From: an uncultured Alistipes sp.
GTDB lineage: Bacteria; Bacteroidota; Bacteroidia; Bacteroidales; Rikenellaceae
Reading direction: 5' to 3'
DNA length: 64,000 bases
Assembly: GCA_900541585.1 (NCBI GenBank)
Contig: UQKD01000002.1
Location: 124,001 to 188,000, forward strand
Positions 54,001 through 61,231 of the stretch are shown piece by piece. A program made the position numbers and the translations under genes. The notes under the pieces are model-generated. The model was given only the letters and a program-made list of their open reading frames with translations, searched no databases and was not told the origin of the DNA. Position 1 is the stretch's first letter, and each line of letters starts with the position of its first letter.

Positions 54001-54355
54001 GGGTCATACCCAGCGCCGTGACCACGATGCCTTCGATCGCCTCGGCTTTCGGCTGCATCGTCACGTCGAGACGGGTCTTCCCTCCCCCGATACGCTGCGT
54101 TGTCTGCTCGTAGCCCAGGTAGGTGAAGGTCAGCTCCTCGCCCTCTTTGGCGCGGATGCTGTACTTACCGTCCGCACCGGAAACGGTTCCCCGGGTGGGA
54201 GCGCCCCTGACGATTACCGTCACACCGACGAGCGGGGTTTTCCCGTCTCCGTCGAACACGGTTCCCTGTACCGAACGTTCCTGGGCTGCGGCTGCGAACG
54301 CCAGCCAGAGAAAACCGGCCAGGAGGGTCGCTGTTCGTAGTAGTGTTGTTCTCAT
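51092..54355 (-). CDS. SusC/RagA TonB-dependent outer-membrane transporter
   Basis: 1087 residues with signal peptide MRTTLLRTATLLAGFLWLAF (cleaved near AAAQ). Carboxypeptidase-regulatory-like domain at about 28-105 (VQGTVFDGDGKTPLVGVTV), plug at about 115-235 with the SusC motif LKGPAATALYGSRAANGAIV near 228, and a 22-strand barrel ending in Phe (FNIKLSF). No STN domain, unlike the SusC at 10049-13372. It forms the uptake pore with the SusD-like protein encoded next, and heads the four-gene operon that ends with the phosphoesterase. Confidence 0.95.
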   Translation of the reverse strand: MRTTLLRTATLLAGFLWLAFAAAAQERSVQGTVFDGDGKTPLVGVTVIVRGAPTRGTVSGADGKYSIRAKEGEELTFTYLGYEQTTQRIGGGKTRLDVTMQPKAEAIEGIVVTALGMTREQKALGYAVSKVDNQDLTAAVSNNWLDALSGKVAGLNFDHASSGPGGSLRVTLRGESTVNMDNNTALFVIDGVPMSSGMTAMGGAAYNNTDAGVDYGNGAADLNPEDIDNVSVLKGPAATALYGSRAANGAIVITTKAGRSTKGLGITFSSNFSFERAGYWPDFQDEYGPGNNGARTYSFYTVKAEQSTTGQAASRTYSRYTWGPRYEGQKLYQWASYDPQTGMYTPLDFKPRDWYKGFFETGATYKNSVSISGNNGRGGSIRVSFTDVRNTWIVPNTGYKTQSFSVSFAQKLRFVELAGKVNYYRKDSDNLPMIGYSTSSPTYTLLWSRNNLDIRWYEQEYRQTFTGDPATRIVYPYALNNLSDNPYSQAYEQLNTMDRDRVYGNVSATFDIYKGLKLMLRTGLDMNREFRTRRKPFGTLSNLNGYYRQQNVENTEMNNDFLLTYERPLGKFHVNASFGGNSMYQQARVVTSTAEDLLTEGVYNLSNAKSGVITKSQHTRKMVNSLYGLVQLSYDDCLFLDITGRNDWSSALAPGHWSFFYPSVSASWVLTDTKALGLRDRMPWLSFLKLRASWANVGNDTNAFVINNYYSVTDFSSGYFLPTTWALYDMKPENVESWEFGLEAKFLRNRITLDAAFYNNTTTDQIINTPVDYSTGVGSKYINAGEIRNRGVELASRLQPVRTKNFNWDINLTWSKNWNKVISLAPGVDSWVISSGARGQVIATPGGTLGDLYGYGYAKAPEGSYILNTDGSRADVSGQTVIDEYGYPVLSTDERIKMGNVQPDWRAGFSTSLKYKGIRLSAAFAAQWGGMAYSLTNAQLSRQGKLTNTLYGRYGGVLHEGVVARGLDAQGNMVYNPNTTVTENVVTYYLDRVYSMNNVETSTFDTSYLKLRELRLEWTLPKKWVARTRVLQDATVAVFGTNLFCWTKWPFYDPEVGTLNGASITRGFETASYPMTRTYGFNIKLSF

Positions 54356-54441
54356 TCTGTATGTGTTTAAGGTTCAGTCGGTAGCTGCGGCAAATAGGGG
54401 AACGGGCCAAATCGTGCGTTATGGATTCGCCTTATTAATCT

Positions 54442-54458
54442 TATTTGTATGACAAATA
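54442..54458. promoter_or_regulatory. Inverted repeat over the SusC promoter
   Basis: TATTTGT-ATG-ACAAATA is a perfect 7-3-7 palindrome that overlaps the -7 box and the expected transcription start of the SusC operon. It may be an operator, or chance in AT-rich DNA. Confidence 0.45.
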
Positions 54459-54484
54459 TAAGTGCTTTCTCCGAATCGGCCAAA
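54453..54484 (-). promoter_or_regulatory. Promoter of the SusC-SusD-DUF5689-phosphoesterase operon
   Basis: TTTG (54481-54484) and TATATTTG (54453-54460) on the minus strand, 20 nt apart. The leader is about 90 nt. Confidence 0.8.
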
Positions 54485-54499
54485 GATTTTTCGGCGCAG

Positions 54500-54925
54500 C
54501 CTGAAAATAAATTTCTTTAAAATAGGGCTAAACGCCTGTGTTTCGGCTCGCTGTGGCCGCAGGAGGGTATTCCGGAGTATGGAAATTTTTCGGCTGCGGA
54601 GGTGGAAAGCAGTGGTGCGGCAGTTCGGGAGAGGGAGAGCGAGAAGGTTTGGCGGCAGCTATGCAGGTGCGGCGGCTCCGGGTATGATTGTTCCGGGGGC
54701 AGTGGTTCCGGGGCGGGCGTTGGGGAGGGGCGGTATTTCGGGAGCGATTTTTCGGACCGGATTTCCGGGGCCGGACACTCGGGGCTGCGCCGTTCCGGAG
54801 CGGGATTTCCGGGGTCGGATATTCAAGACCGGGCATACGGGGCGCAGGGTGTTTTGCGGCGGAATCCCCGGGCGGAAGTTTCCCGCTTCCGGCGGAGCGG
54901 AATGGTCCGGCAGGCGGTTCGGGAA
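54500..54925. other. GC-rich low-complexity intergenic region with TTCCGGGG-like repeats
   Basis: About 425 bp upstream of the SusC promoter with no convincing gene. The plus strand is strongly G-rich and contains several copies of related strings such as GGTTCCGGGGCGGG, ATTTCCGGGGCCGG and ATTTCCGGGGTCGG. Open frames exist on both strands, but they encode only low-complexity Gly/Arg or Pro/Arg peptides without a recognisable start or fold. It may be a decayed repeat or gene remnant. Confidence 0.6.
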
Positions 54926-54930
54926 CGAAA

Positions 54931-54960
54931 AAGCCGGGCGACACGACTGTCGCCCGGCTT
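54931..54960 (-). terminator. Terminator of the recG-DUF3108-coiled-coil group
   Basis: 13-bp stem AAGCCGGGCGACA / TGTCGCCCGGCTT with loop CGAC. On the minus strand it runs into TTTTTCG. It lies about 25 nt beyond the stop of the coiled-coil protein gene. Confidence 0.88.
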
Positions 54961-54983
54961 ATAAACAGAAGTGTGCACCGACG

Positions 54984-55919
54984 TTATTTCATCACCACCT
55001 GCGTCTGACCGATCAGGCGGCCTTCGCAGTAAAGCTGGATCTGGTAGGTTCCGGCCGCGAATCCCGTCGAGTTATAGTAGATGCCCACTTCGAGGTCCTG
55101 GTTCTGGTAGTCGACCTCGCGCATGGCCGAGTAGCTCAACCGTTCGCCCTCGAATTCGAAGGTCGGCATCGCCTCGGTGGTCAGCACGTAGCCGTCGGGC
55201 GAGGTGATGCGCACGTAGACGGCCTTGTTGCCCGGCGTGGCCAGCTCGTTGGCCGCGAGCACGAAGTCGACGCGCAGGCGTGCGGCGTTCTTGACCCGCG
55301 AAACGGGCTTGCTGCGGTCGTTGAGCGCCGAGAGGCGGATGTCGCGGGCGCGAAGCACCGAACCCACCTTGACCTTGTTGTCCAGTTCGGCGGCCTTCTC
55401 TTCGGCCATGTCGGCGCGCAGCTTGGCCGACGAAATCTCCTTGCGGAAGCCGACGTTCTCCTTGATGAGCTTTTTGTTGAGCGTATTGAGCGAGTCGATC
55501 TGCTTCACGTAACCTTTCATAATCGTGCGCAGCGTGCCGACCTCCTTTTCATACTGTTTGATCTTCGCGAGGTTCCACGAACGCTCCTTCTTGAGGCGCG
55601 TCATCAGCGAGTCGGCGCGTTCGCGTTCGAGGGTCAGCCCGGCCGAAATCGAGTCGTTCGAGATGCGCAGCCCGTCGTAGTCGGTCATCAGCCGCCCCAG
55701 GTCGTTCTGGATCGAGTCGCGGTCGGCCTGCAACAGCTCGTTGTCGAGCATCTGCTGGCGGTGGATGCTGAAGTAGAGCACCGAGAGCGCCACCAGGATT
55801 ACCGAGAGGATGATGATGACGATGCGGTAGCCGCGGATGGATTTGCCCGCATCGGGCTGCGGGGTGGTGTAGTCGTCGTCTTCGAATTCCGAAGGATCGT
55901 ATCCCTGTTTGTTTTCCAT
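54984..55919 (-). CDS. Single-pass membrane protein with coiled coil, function unknown
   Basis: 311 residues. An acidic N-terminus (about 1-30), one membrane helix (about 31-52, IVIIILSVILVALSVLYFSI), a long coiled coil (about 58-190, rich in Leu, Lys and Glu heptads) and a C-terminal beta domain (about 200-311, ending GRLIGQTQVVMK). The topology suggests a periplasmic stalk with an Ig-like head. Conserved in Bacteroidota, sometimes labelled a chromosome-segregation protein from the coiled coil alone, which I do not follow. It lies 111 nt after the DUF3108 gene. Confidence 0.75.
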   Translation of the reverse strand: MENKQGYDPSEFEDDDYTTPQPDAGKSIRGYRIVIIILSVILVALSVLYFSIHRQQMLDNELLQADRDSIQNDLGRLMTDYDGLRISNDSISAGLTLERERADSLMTRLKKERSWNLAKIKQYEKEVGTLRTIMKGYVKQIDSLNTLNKKLIKENVGFRKEISSAKLRADMAEEKAAELDNKVKVGSVLRARDIRLSALNDRSKPVSRVKNAARLRVDFVLAANELATPGNKAVYVRITSPDGYVLTTEAMPTFEFEGERLSYSAMREVDYQNQDLEVGIYYNSTGFAAGTYQIQLYCEGRLIGQTQVVMK

Positions 55920-56030
55920 AAAGTTGAATTTCTTTCCTCGTTTTCCCGCTTCGGCATGACCCGAATTTCGTTCGGCTCTGCGCTCTGCTTGACGAAAACG
56001 TTCGCTTTTGTCCCGCTAATATACGAAAAA

Positions 56031-56828
56031 TTATTTTATCAGGCTCGTCACCGGATATTTCAATCCCTTATAACCCGAAATGTAGGCGTTGATGCTGCCG
56101 ATCTTGACCGGCGATTCGATGTAGAGGGGGATTTTGTTGTCGTCGTCCGAAATCCAGATCGTGAAGATCGTGCCGTCGGTGAACGAGTAGCCCTCGGTCG
56201 TCCCCAGCTGGCACTCGAACTTGAGCGTGCGGAAGCGGCCCATGTTGCGGATCTTCTTGTTCTCGCGCCCCAGGTAGCGGTAGTGCAGGCGGCGGATGGT
56301 GTCCTGCAGGACCATTTGAAGCGTCGCCGGCTCACCGACGCGGAAATCCTCCGCCTCGGCCGACCGCAGGTTGAAGAAGAGCGCGATGGGGTCCATGCTC
56401 TCCGCCGTCAGCGACATCTGCTTCTCGCTGAAGGGGTTTTTGCGGCTCCGCCAGCGGGTATGGATGGTCGAGTCGGGCCAGATGTAGGTGTAGTAACTCT
56501 GGAAGGTGTAGTCGCCTTCGCGAATGTCGCTCACGAAGCGCACGGGGCGCAGCGACGCGGTGTCGATCCACACGGTGTAGACATCCTCCAGGTTGAAGAA
56601 CCAGCGGTAGGTGGGCAGCGTGCGTCCTGCACCTTCGACCTTGTAGTAGGATTGGCCGTCGACCGTGTCTTCCGAGGTCTTGACCTCCACGGCCCCGACC
56701 TCCGTATTGGGGAACATCTTGGCTTTGTAGCTCACGCGGTAGAAGAGCTGTTCGCCCGGGTGGTAGAGCTGCGCGGCGAGGGGCGAGGCTGCGGCGAGCA
56801 GGAATATGGCGAGTAGGAACCGTTTCAT
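56031..56828 (-). CDS. DUF3108 domain protein, exported
   Basis: 265 residues with signal peptide MKRFLLAIFLLAAASPLAAQ. The remainder matches the DUF3108 pattern: LFYRVSYKAKMFPNTEVGAV near residue 28, paired strands through the middle, and the terminal PLYIESPVKIGSINAYISGY. A periplasmic beta-rich protein of unknown function; some relatives are linked to lipoprotein or envelope stress. It is encoded 43 nt after recG. Confidence 0.85.
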   Translation of the reverse strand: MKRFLLAIFLLAAASPLAAQLYHPGEQLFYRVSYKAKMFPNTEVGAVEVKTSEDTVDGQSYYKVEGAGRTLPTYRWFFNLEDVYTVWIDTASLRPVRFVSDIREGDYTFQSYYTYIWPDSTIHTRWRSRKNPFSEKQMSLTAESMDPIALFFNLRSAEAEDFRVGEPATLQMVLQDTIRRLHYRYLGRENKKIRNMGRFRTLKFECQLGTTEGYSFTDGTIFTIWISDDDNKIPLYIESPVKIGSINAYISGYKGLKYPVTSLIK

Positions 56829-56871
56829 CGGACAGTATTTTAATGGGTTAACGTGTTTTCGGGACGAAATA

Positions 56872-58983
56872 TTACGAAATGCGTGAAAAATCGATCTCCT
56901 CGCGGCCCGAGTAGCGCCGCCGCAGGGCTTCGAGACCCCGGTTCTGCGGGTGCGCCAGCGCCGGGTCCGCGGCGAGTATTCCGGTGGCCGCCTCGCGCGA
57001 GACGGTGAGTATCTGTACGTCCGCCGTGGGACTGGCGATTTTCAGATCAAATGCCATGCCGCTCTGCAATGTGCCGTTAATGTCGCCTGCACCCCGCAGC
57101 TTGAGGTCGAGTTCCGCCAGGCGGAACCCGTCGTTGGTCTCGCACATCGCTTCGAGCCGCGCCCGCGACTCGCGCGAGAGCTTTTCGCCCGACATCAGGA
57201 TGCAGTATGACTGTTCGCCGCCGCGGCCCACGCGCCCGCGCAGCTGGTGGAGCTGCGAAAGCCCGAAACGCTCGGCCGACTCGATGACCATGACCGTCGC
57301 GTTGGGCACGTCGACGCCCACTTCGATCACCGACGTGGCCACGAGGATGTTGGCCTCGCCCGACTTGAACTGGCGCATCGACTCCTCCTTGTCGGCGGGC
57401 TTCATCTTGCCGTGGCAGATCGCCGTGACGTACTGCGGGAGCGGAAAGTCGCGCGAGATGGCCTCGTAACCGTCGGTGAGGTCCTTGTAGTCCATCGCCT
57501 CCGACTCCTTGATGAGCGGGTAGACGACGTAGACCTGTCGGCCCTTGGCGATCTCCTGCCGCATGAAGCCGAAAAGTTTCAGGCGCGCCGCATCCGTGTA
57601 ATGAAACGTCTTGATCGGACGGCGTCCCGGGGGCAGTTCGTCGATCACCGACACGTCGAGGTCGCCGTAGAGGGTCATCGCCAGCGTGCGGGGAATCGGC
57701 GTGGCGGTCATCACGAGGATATGGGGCGGCTGTTCGTTCTTGGTCCAGAGCCGCGCGCGCTGCTCGACGCCGAAGCGGTGCTGCTCGTCGATGACGACGA
57801 AGCCCAGGTTGGCGAACTGCACGCGGTCCTCGATCAGCGCGTGCGTGCCGATGAGGATGTCCACTTCGCCCGAGGCGATGCCTTCGAGCGAAGCCCGGCG
57901 CTCTTTGGCTTTCGAGGCGCCGGTCAGGACGGCCACCTTGACATCCATCCCTTCGAGCATCCTGCTGATCGTGGAAAAATGCTGGCGGGCGAGGATTTCC
58001 GTCGGGGCCATCATGCAGGCCTGGAAGCCGTTGTCCACGGCCAGCAGCATCGACATCAGCGCCACGAGGGTCTTGCCGCTGCCGACATCGCCCTGCAACA
58101 GGCGGTTCATCTGGAACCCCGTCACGGTGTCGCGGCGGATCTCCTTGATGACGCGTTTCTGCGCCCCGGTGAGCGGGAAAGGAAGTTTTTCGGTGTAGAA
58201 GGTGTTGAACACGCCCCCGACCTTCGAGAAGAGGAAGCCGTTGCTTTTCGAGAGGCGCGCCGTGCGGCGCGACTGGATGTTGAGCTGCACGCCCAGCAGT
58301 TCGTCGAACTTCAGGCGGTACTGCGCCTGCCGCAGGGCCTCCTGCGATTGCGGGAAGTGGATGTTATAGATGGCGTCGCGCAGTGCGATCAGCCCGTACC
58401 GGGTGCGCACGGCCTCGGGAAGCGGGTCCGCGATGCGGTCCTTCGCGAGCGTCCAGGCGTTGCAGATGATCTGGTACATGCCCTTCGTGCCCAGGACGTT
58501 GCCCAGTTTTTCGGTCGAGGGGTAGATGCCCTGCATGCCGCTCTCGGCCTTGCGAGAGAGGGCCTGCTCCATGGTTTCCAGCTCGGGGTGGGCGACCGAC
58601 AGTTCGCCGCGGTAGAACGACGGGCGGCCGAAGACGAGGTATTCGCGTCCGACCTCGACGCGTTTTTCGATCCACTTGATACCCTGGAACCACACCAGCT
58701 CGGCCTGCCCCGTAGGGTCCTGCACGAAGGCCGTGAAGCGGCGTTTGCGCCCCGCACCGGCATAGGCGACGCCGGTCACGCGGGCGCGGAACTGGACGTA
58801 GGACAGGCCCGCGGCGTCGGTGATTTCCGAGATGCGGTAGATGCGCGTGCGGTCGATATAGCGGAAGGGATAGTGGCTGAGCATGTCGCCCAGCGTACGG
58901 ATGCCCAACTCCCGTTCGAGGAGCTTGGCACGGGCCTCGCCGACGCCCGCTACGAATTTGATGTCGTTATCGAGTGTGTCCAC
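56872..58983 (-). CDS. recG: ATP-dependent DNA helicase RecG
   Basis: 703 residues, the usual length. The wedge/OB region covers about 50-160. Helicase motifs appear in order: I GDVGSGKT near 303, Ia APTEILA, II DEQHRFG near 400, III MTATPIPRT near 428, V TSVIEVGVD near 550, VI QLRGRVGRG near 582. It remodels stalled forks and Holliday junctions. The start codon is GTG (58983), needed to include the conserved N-terminus DNDIKFVAGVGEARAKLL. It lies only 4 nt downstream of a consensus -7 box, so the proximal promoter would give a leaderless mRNA; a second promoter copy lies 69 bp upstream. Confidence 0.96.
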   Translation of the reverse strand: MDTLDNDIKFVAGVGEARAKLLERELGIRTLGDMLSHYPFRYIDRTRIYRISEITDAAGLSYVQFRARVTGVAYAGAGRKRRFTAFVQDPTGQAELVWFQGIKWIEKRVEVGREYLVFGRPSFYRGELSVAHPELETMEQALSRKAESGMQGIYPSTEKLGNVLGTKGMYQIICNAWTLAKDRIADPLPEAVRTRYGLIALRDAIYNIHFPQSQEALRQAQYRLKFDELLGVQLNIQSRRTARLSKSNGFLFSKVGGVFNTFYTEKLPFPLTGAQKRVIKEIRRDTVTGFQMNRLLQGDVGSGKTLVALMSMLLAVDNGFQACMMAPTEILARQHFSTISRMLEGMDVKVAVLTGASKAKERRASLEGIASGEVDILIGTHALIEDRVQFANLGFVVIDEQHRFGVEQRARLWTKNEQPPHILVMTATPIPRTLAMTLYGDLDVSVIDELPPGRRPIKTFHYTDAARLKLFGFMRQEIAKGRQVYVVYPLIKESEAMDYKDLTDGYEAISRDFPLPQYVTAICHGKMKPADKEESMRQFKSGEANILVATSVIEVGVDVPNATVMVIESAERFGLSQLHQLRGRVGRGGEQSYCILMSGEKLSRESRARLEAMCETNDGFRLAELDLKLRGAGDINGTLQSGMAFDLKIASPTADVQILTVSREAATGILAADPALAHPQNRGLEALRRRYSGREEIDFSRIS

Positions 58984-58987
58984 CCGG

Positions 58988-59037
58988 CAAATATAGTGAA
59001 AGTCGAGCGCAATGCCAAACTTGTTTGAGCATTGCCG
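58988..59037 (-). repeat. Promoter-bearing hairpin repeat, copy 1 (upstream of recG)
   Basis: 50-bp element, of which 49 bp are identical to copy 2. Read on the plus strand it starts CAAATATAGTGAAAGTCGAG and ends with a hairpin GCAATGC..AAAC..GTTT..GCATTGC and CCG. On the minus strand it carries TTTG (59016-59019) and TATATTTG (58988-58995) 20 nt apart, a full promoter. Confidence 0.85.
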
Positions 59038-59056
59038 AGGCGCATCCTATGTTCTG

Positions 59057-59106
59057 TAAATATAGTGAAAGTCGAGCGCAATGCCAAACTTGTTTGAGCA
59101 TTGCCG
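59057..59106 (-). repeat. Promoter-bearing hairpin repeat, copy 2 (upstream of recG)
   Basis: Direct repeat of copy 1, offset by 69 bp. The -33 TTTG (59085-59088) is kept, but the -7 box is TATATTTA, losing the final G. This promoter would give recG a leader of about 70 nt. Confidence 0.85.
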
Positions 59107-59153
59107 GGGTGCGTTTTTCGTTCCGGGAGGCGCGATGGTCGGGATGCGGGGAA

Positions 59154-59576
59154 TTACTCCTTCTCCTCGAGGGTGATGTCGACGCCCGATTTGGCGAAGG
59201 AACCTCTGTCCCAGCCTTTTCCTTTGGCTGTGCGGTCGGCCTCGGTGAATTCGACTGTGACGGTCTTTGCGGCGAAGTCGCCGCCGTTGGCCGGGCCGTC
59301 GGTGTCGGTGAGGGTGACTCTTGCCGTGTTGCCGACTCCCTTGCCCGAAAGATCATAGGTTCCGTCGGCTGCGGTCGTCGCCTCCGGTGTCGGCAGGTAG
59401 GCGTTGCTCCGGACCTCGATGCCCTTGATCGGCTGTCCGGCCTTGTCGGTCACCTTGCCCTTGATCTTGTAGTTGCTGTACGGGGTCCCGTACATGTCCG
59501 TCTGCCGTTTGGTCGAATCGCATGCCGTCGCGAATCCGAGCAGCGCGGCTGCCGCCAGCAATAGTTTCTCTTTCAT
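59154..59576 (-). CDS. Small lipoprotein resembling the radical-SAM-associated lipoprotein family
   Basis: 140 residues with lipoprotein signal MKEKLLLAAAALLGFATAC. The mature part has MYGTPYSNYKIKGKVTDKAG near residue 28, a carboxypeptidase-regulatory-like fold (PIKGIEVRS, AADGTYDLSG), and a C-terminal half rich in Asp, Gly and Lys (GGDFAAKTVTVEFTEADRT). This pattern recalls a Bacteroidota family found next to SPASM radical-SAM genes. No such gene lies within this window, so it would be an orphan copy. The family assignment is from memory and moderate. Confidence 0.65.
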   Translation of the reverse strand: MKEKLLLAAAALLGFATACDSTKRQTDMYGTPYSNYKIKGKVTDKAGQPIKGIEVRSNAYLPTPEATTAADGTYDLSGKGVGNTARVTLTDTDGPANGGDFAAKTVTVEFTEADRTAKGKGWDRGSFAKSGVDITLEEKE

Positions 59577-59691
59577 GATGCCCGCATTTTAGAGATGTCC
59601 CGAAATGTAATGCTTTTTTTGCAGATTTCCAAATCGTTACTCTCTTTTTTGACGGTTTGGCCGCGTGACGGTCCGGCGGGTCTCAAATAAA

Positions 59692-59723
59692 TTTGGCGCG
59701 GCGCGCAGCTTGCATTATCTTTG
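59692..59723 (+). promoter_or_regulatory. Promoter of ispG
   Basis: TTTG (59692-59695) and TATCTTTG (59716-59723), 20 nt apart, a full consensus match. The predicted leader is about 20 nt to the ATG at 59747, which rules out the longer frame starting at 59693. Confidence 0.85.
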
Positions 59724-59746
59724 TGATTCCAAAAGCGAGGAAACAG

Positions 59747-61231
59747 ATGAATCTTTCGAAATTCATGCGCCGTCCGGCGTACGAAGTGCGCATCGGACCG
59801 GTTACGATCGGCGGCGGGCATCCCGTCGCCTGCCAGTCGATGACCAATACCGACACCAACGACACCGCCGCGAGCGTGGCCCAGATCGAACGCATCGGCC
59901 GCGCCGGGGGAAAGATCGTGCGCCTTACGGCGCAGGGCCGCCGCGAAGGTGAAAATCTGGGAAACGTCGTCCGGCAGCTGCGTGCCGACGGTTTCCGGAC
60001 AGCCGTTGTGGCCGACATCCACTTCGTGCCCGAAGTTGCGTCCATCGCCGCCAGGTATGTGGACAAGGTGCGTATCAATCCGGGAAATTACCGCCTCGAC
60101 CGCGGCGATCTTCAGGCGCTGATCGCGCAGTGCCGCGAGCGGGGCGTCGCCCTGCGCGTCGGCGTCAACCACGGATCGCTCGCCAAACGCGTCTTCGACG
60201 AATGGGGCGATACGCCCCAAGGCATGGTCGTCTCGGCCATGGAGTTTTTGCGGGTGTGCCGGGAATGCGATTTCGATCAGGTGGTGGTCTCGATGAAGTC
60301 GTCGAACACGCGCGTCATGGTCGCCGCCTACCGGCTGCTGGTCGAGGCGATGGATGCCGAGGGGATGCACTATCCGATTCATCTGGGCGTTACCGAGGCC
60401 GGAAACGGCATCGAGGGGCGCGTGAAGAGCGCCGTGGGTATCGGAGCGCTGATGGCCGACGGCATCGGCGACACGATCCGCGTTTCGCTGACCGAGGCTC
60501 CCGAGAACGAAATCCCCGTGGCACAGCTGCTCGTCGACCATTTCGCGGAACGTCCCGGTGAATTCGAAGTCCTGCATCCCGAACGCTACTTCCCGACCGA
60601 ATACCGCCGCCGTTCGAAGGTGACGGTTCCCGTCGTGCACACCGAGCCGCTGGAGGGTTTCCGGGTGCTCGAAGCCCTTTCGGGCAACCCGACGGCCGAG
60701 TTGCGCGCCGCGATCCTGAATCTCGACATCCCCGACGAACCGGTGGTCGTAAAACGCCGTTACGAAGAGCGTTCGCTGGAGACGCTCGCCGTGAAGGCCG
60801 CCGCCGACCTGGGACCTCTGCTGCTCGACGGCCTGGCCGACGGCATCTGGATCGATGCCCCGGGCTTCTCGGAAGCGGAGATTCGAGACATTGAGCTGAT
60901 GATTCTGCAGGCCGCGCGCGTGCGTTTCTCGCACACCGAGTACATCGCCTGCCCTTCGTGCGGACGCACGCTCTACGACATCGAGAAGGCCCTCGCCGAC
61001 ATCAAGGCCCGCACGTCGCACCTGAAAAACCTCCGGATCGGCGTGATGGGCTGCATCGTCAACGGTCCCGGCGAGATGGCCGACGCCGACTACGGCTATG
61101 TGGGTGCCGGACCGGGCCGCATCACCCTTTACAAGGGCCGGACGGTCGTCGAGCGCAACATTCCGCAGGAGGAGGCCCTCGACCGGTTGGTGGAGCTGAT
61201 TCGAACAAACGGGGATTGGATCGAGCCATGA
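59747..61231 (+). CDS. ispG: 4-hydroxy-3-methylbut-2-enyl diphosphate synthase (MEP pathway)
   Basis: 494 residues. IspG reductively converts MEcPP to HMBPP with a [4Fe-4S] cluster. The TIM barrel begins RRPAYEVRIGPVTIGGGHPV and includes VRLTAQGRREGENL, DIHFVP and KVRINPGN. The cluster ligands are in the C-terminal domain: CPSCGRT (Cys402, Cys405) and GCIVNGPGE (Cys436). An insert region (about 280-380) between the two domains marks the larger form found in Bacteroidota, Chlamydiae and plants, though here it is shorter than in Bacteroides, where the protein is above 600 residues. It overlaps the next gene by ATGA. Confidence 0.96.
   Translation: MNLSKFMRRPAYEVRIGPVTIGGGHPVACQSMTNTDTNDTAASVAQIERIGRAGGKIVRLTAQGRREGENLGNVVRQLRADGFRTAVVADIHFVPEVASIAARYVDKVRINPGNYRLDRGDLQALIAQCRERGVALRVGVNHGSLAKRVFDEWGDTPQGMVVSAMEFLRVCRECDFDQVVVSMKSSNTRVMVAAYRLLVEAMDAEGMHYPIHLGVTEAGNGIEGRVKSAVGIGALMADGIGDTIRVSLTEAPENEIPVAQLLVDHFAERPGEFEVLHPERYFPTEYRRRSKVTVPVVHTEPLEGFRVLEALSGNPTAELRAAILNLDIPDEPVVVKRRYEERSLETLAVKAAADLGPLLLDGLADGIWIDAPGFSEAEIRDIELMILQAARVRFSHTEYIACPSCGRTLYDIEKALADIKARTSHLKNLRIGVMGCIVNGPGEMADADYGYVGAGPGRITLYKGRTVVERNIPQEEALDRLVELIRTNGDWIEP

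Noticed and set aside
54528..54944. 138-residue Pro/Arg-rich open frame on the minus strand
   Set aside because: Low complexity, no plausible start signal, and overlapping frames on the other strand are equally open.
58988..59106. CRISPR array
   Set aside because: Only two repeats with a 19-bp gap, no cas genes, and each unit is better explained as a promoter-bearing hairpin.
59693..59746. N-terminal extension of IspG
   Set aside because: It includes the -33 and -7 boxes, so it cannot be in the mRNA.
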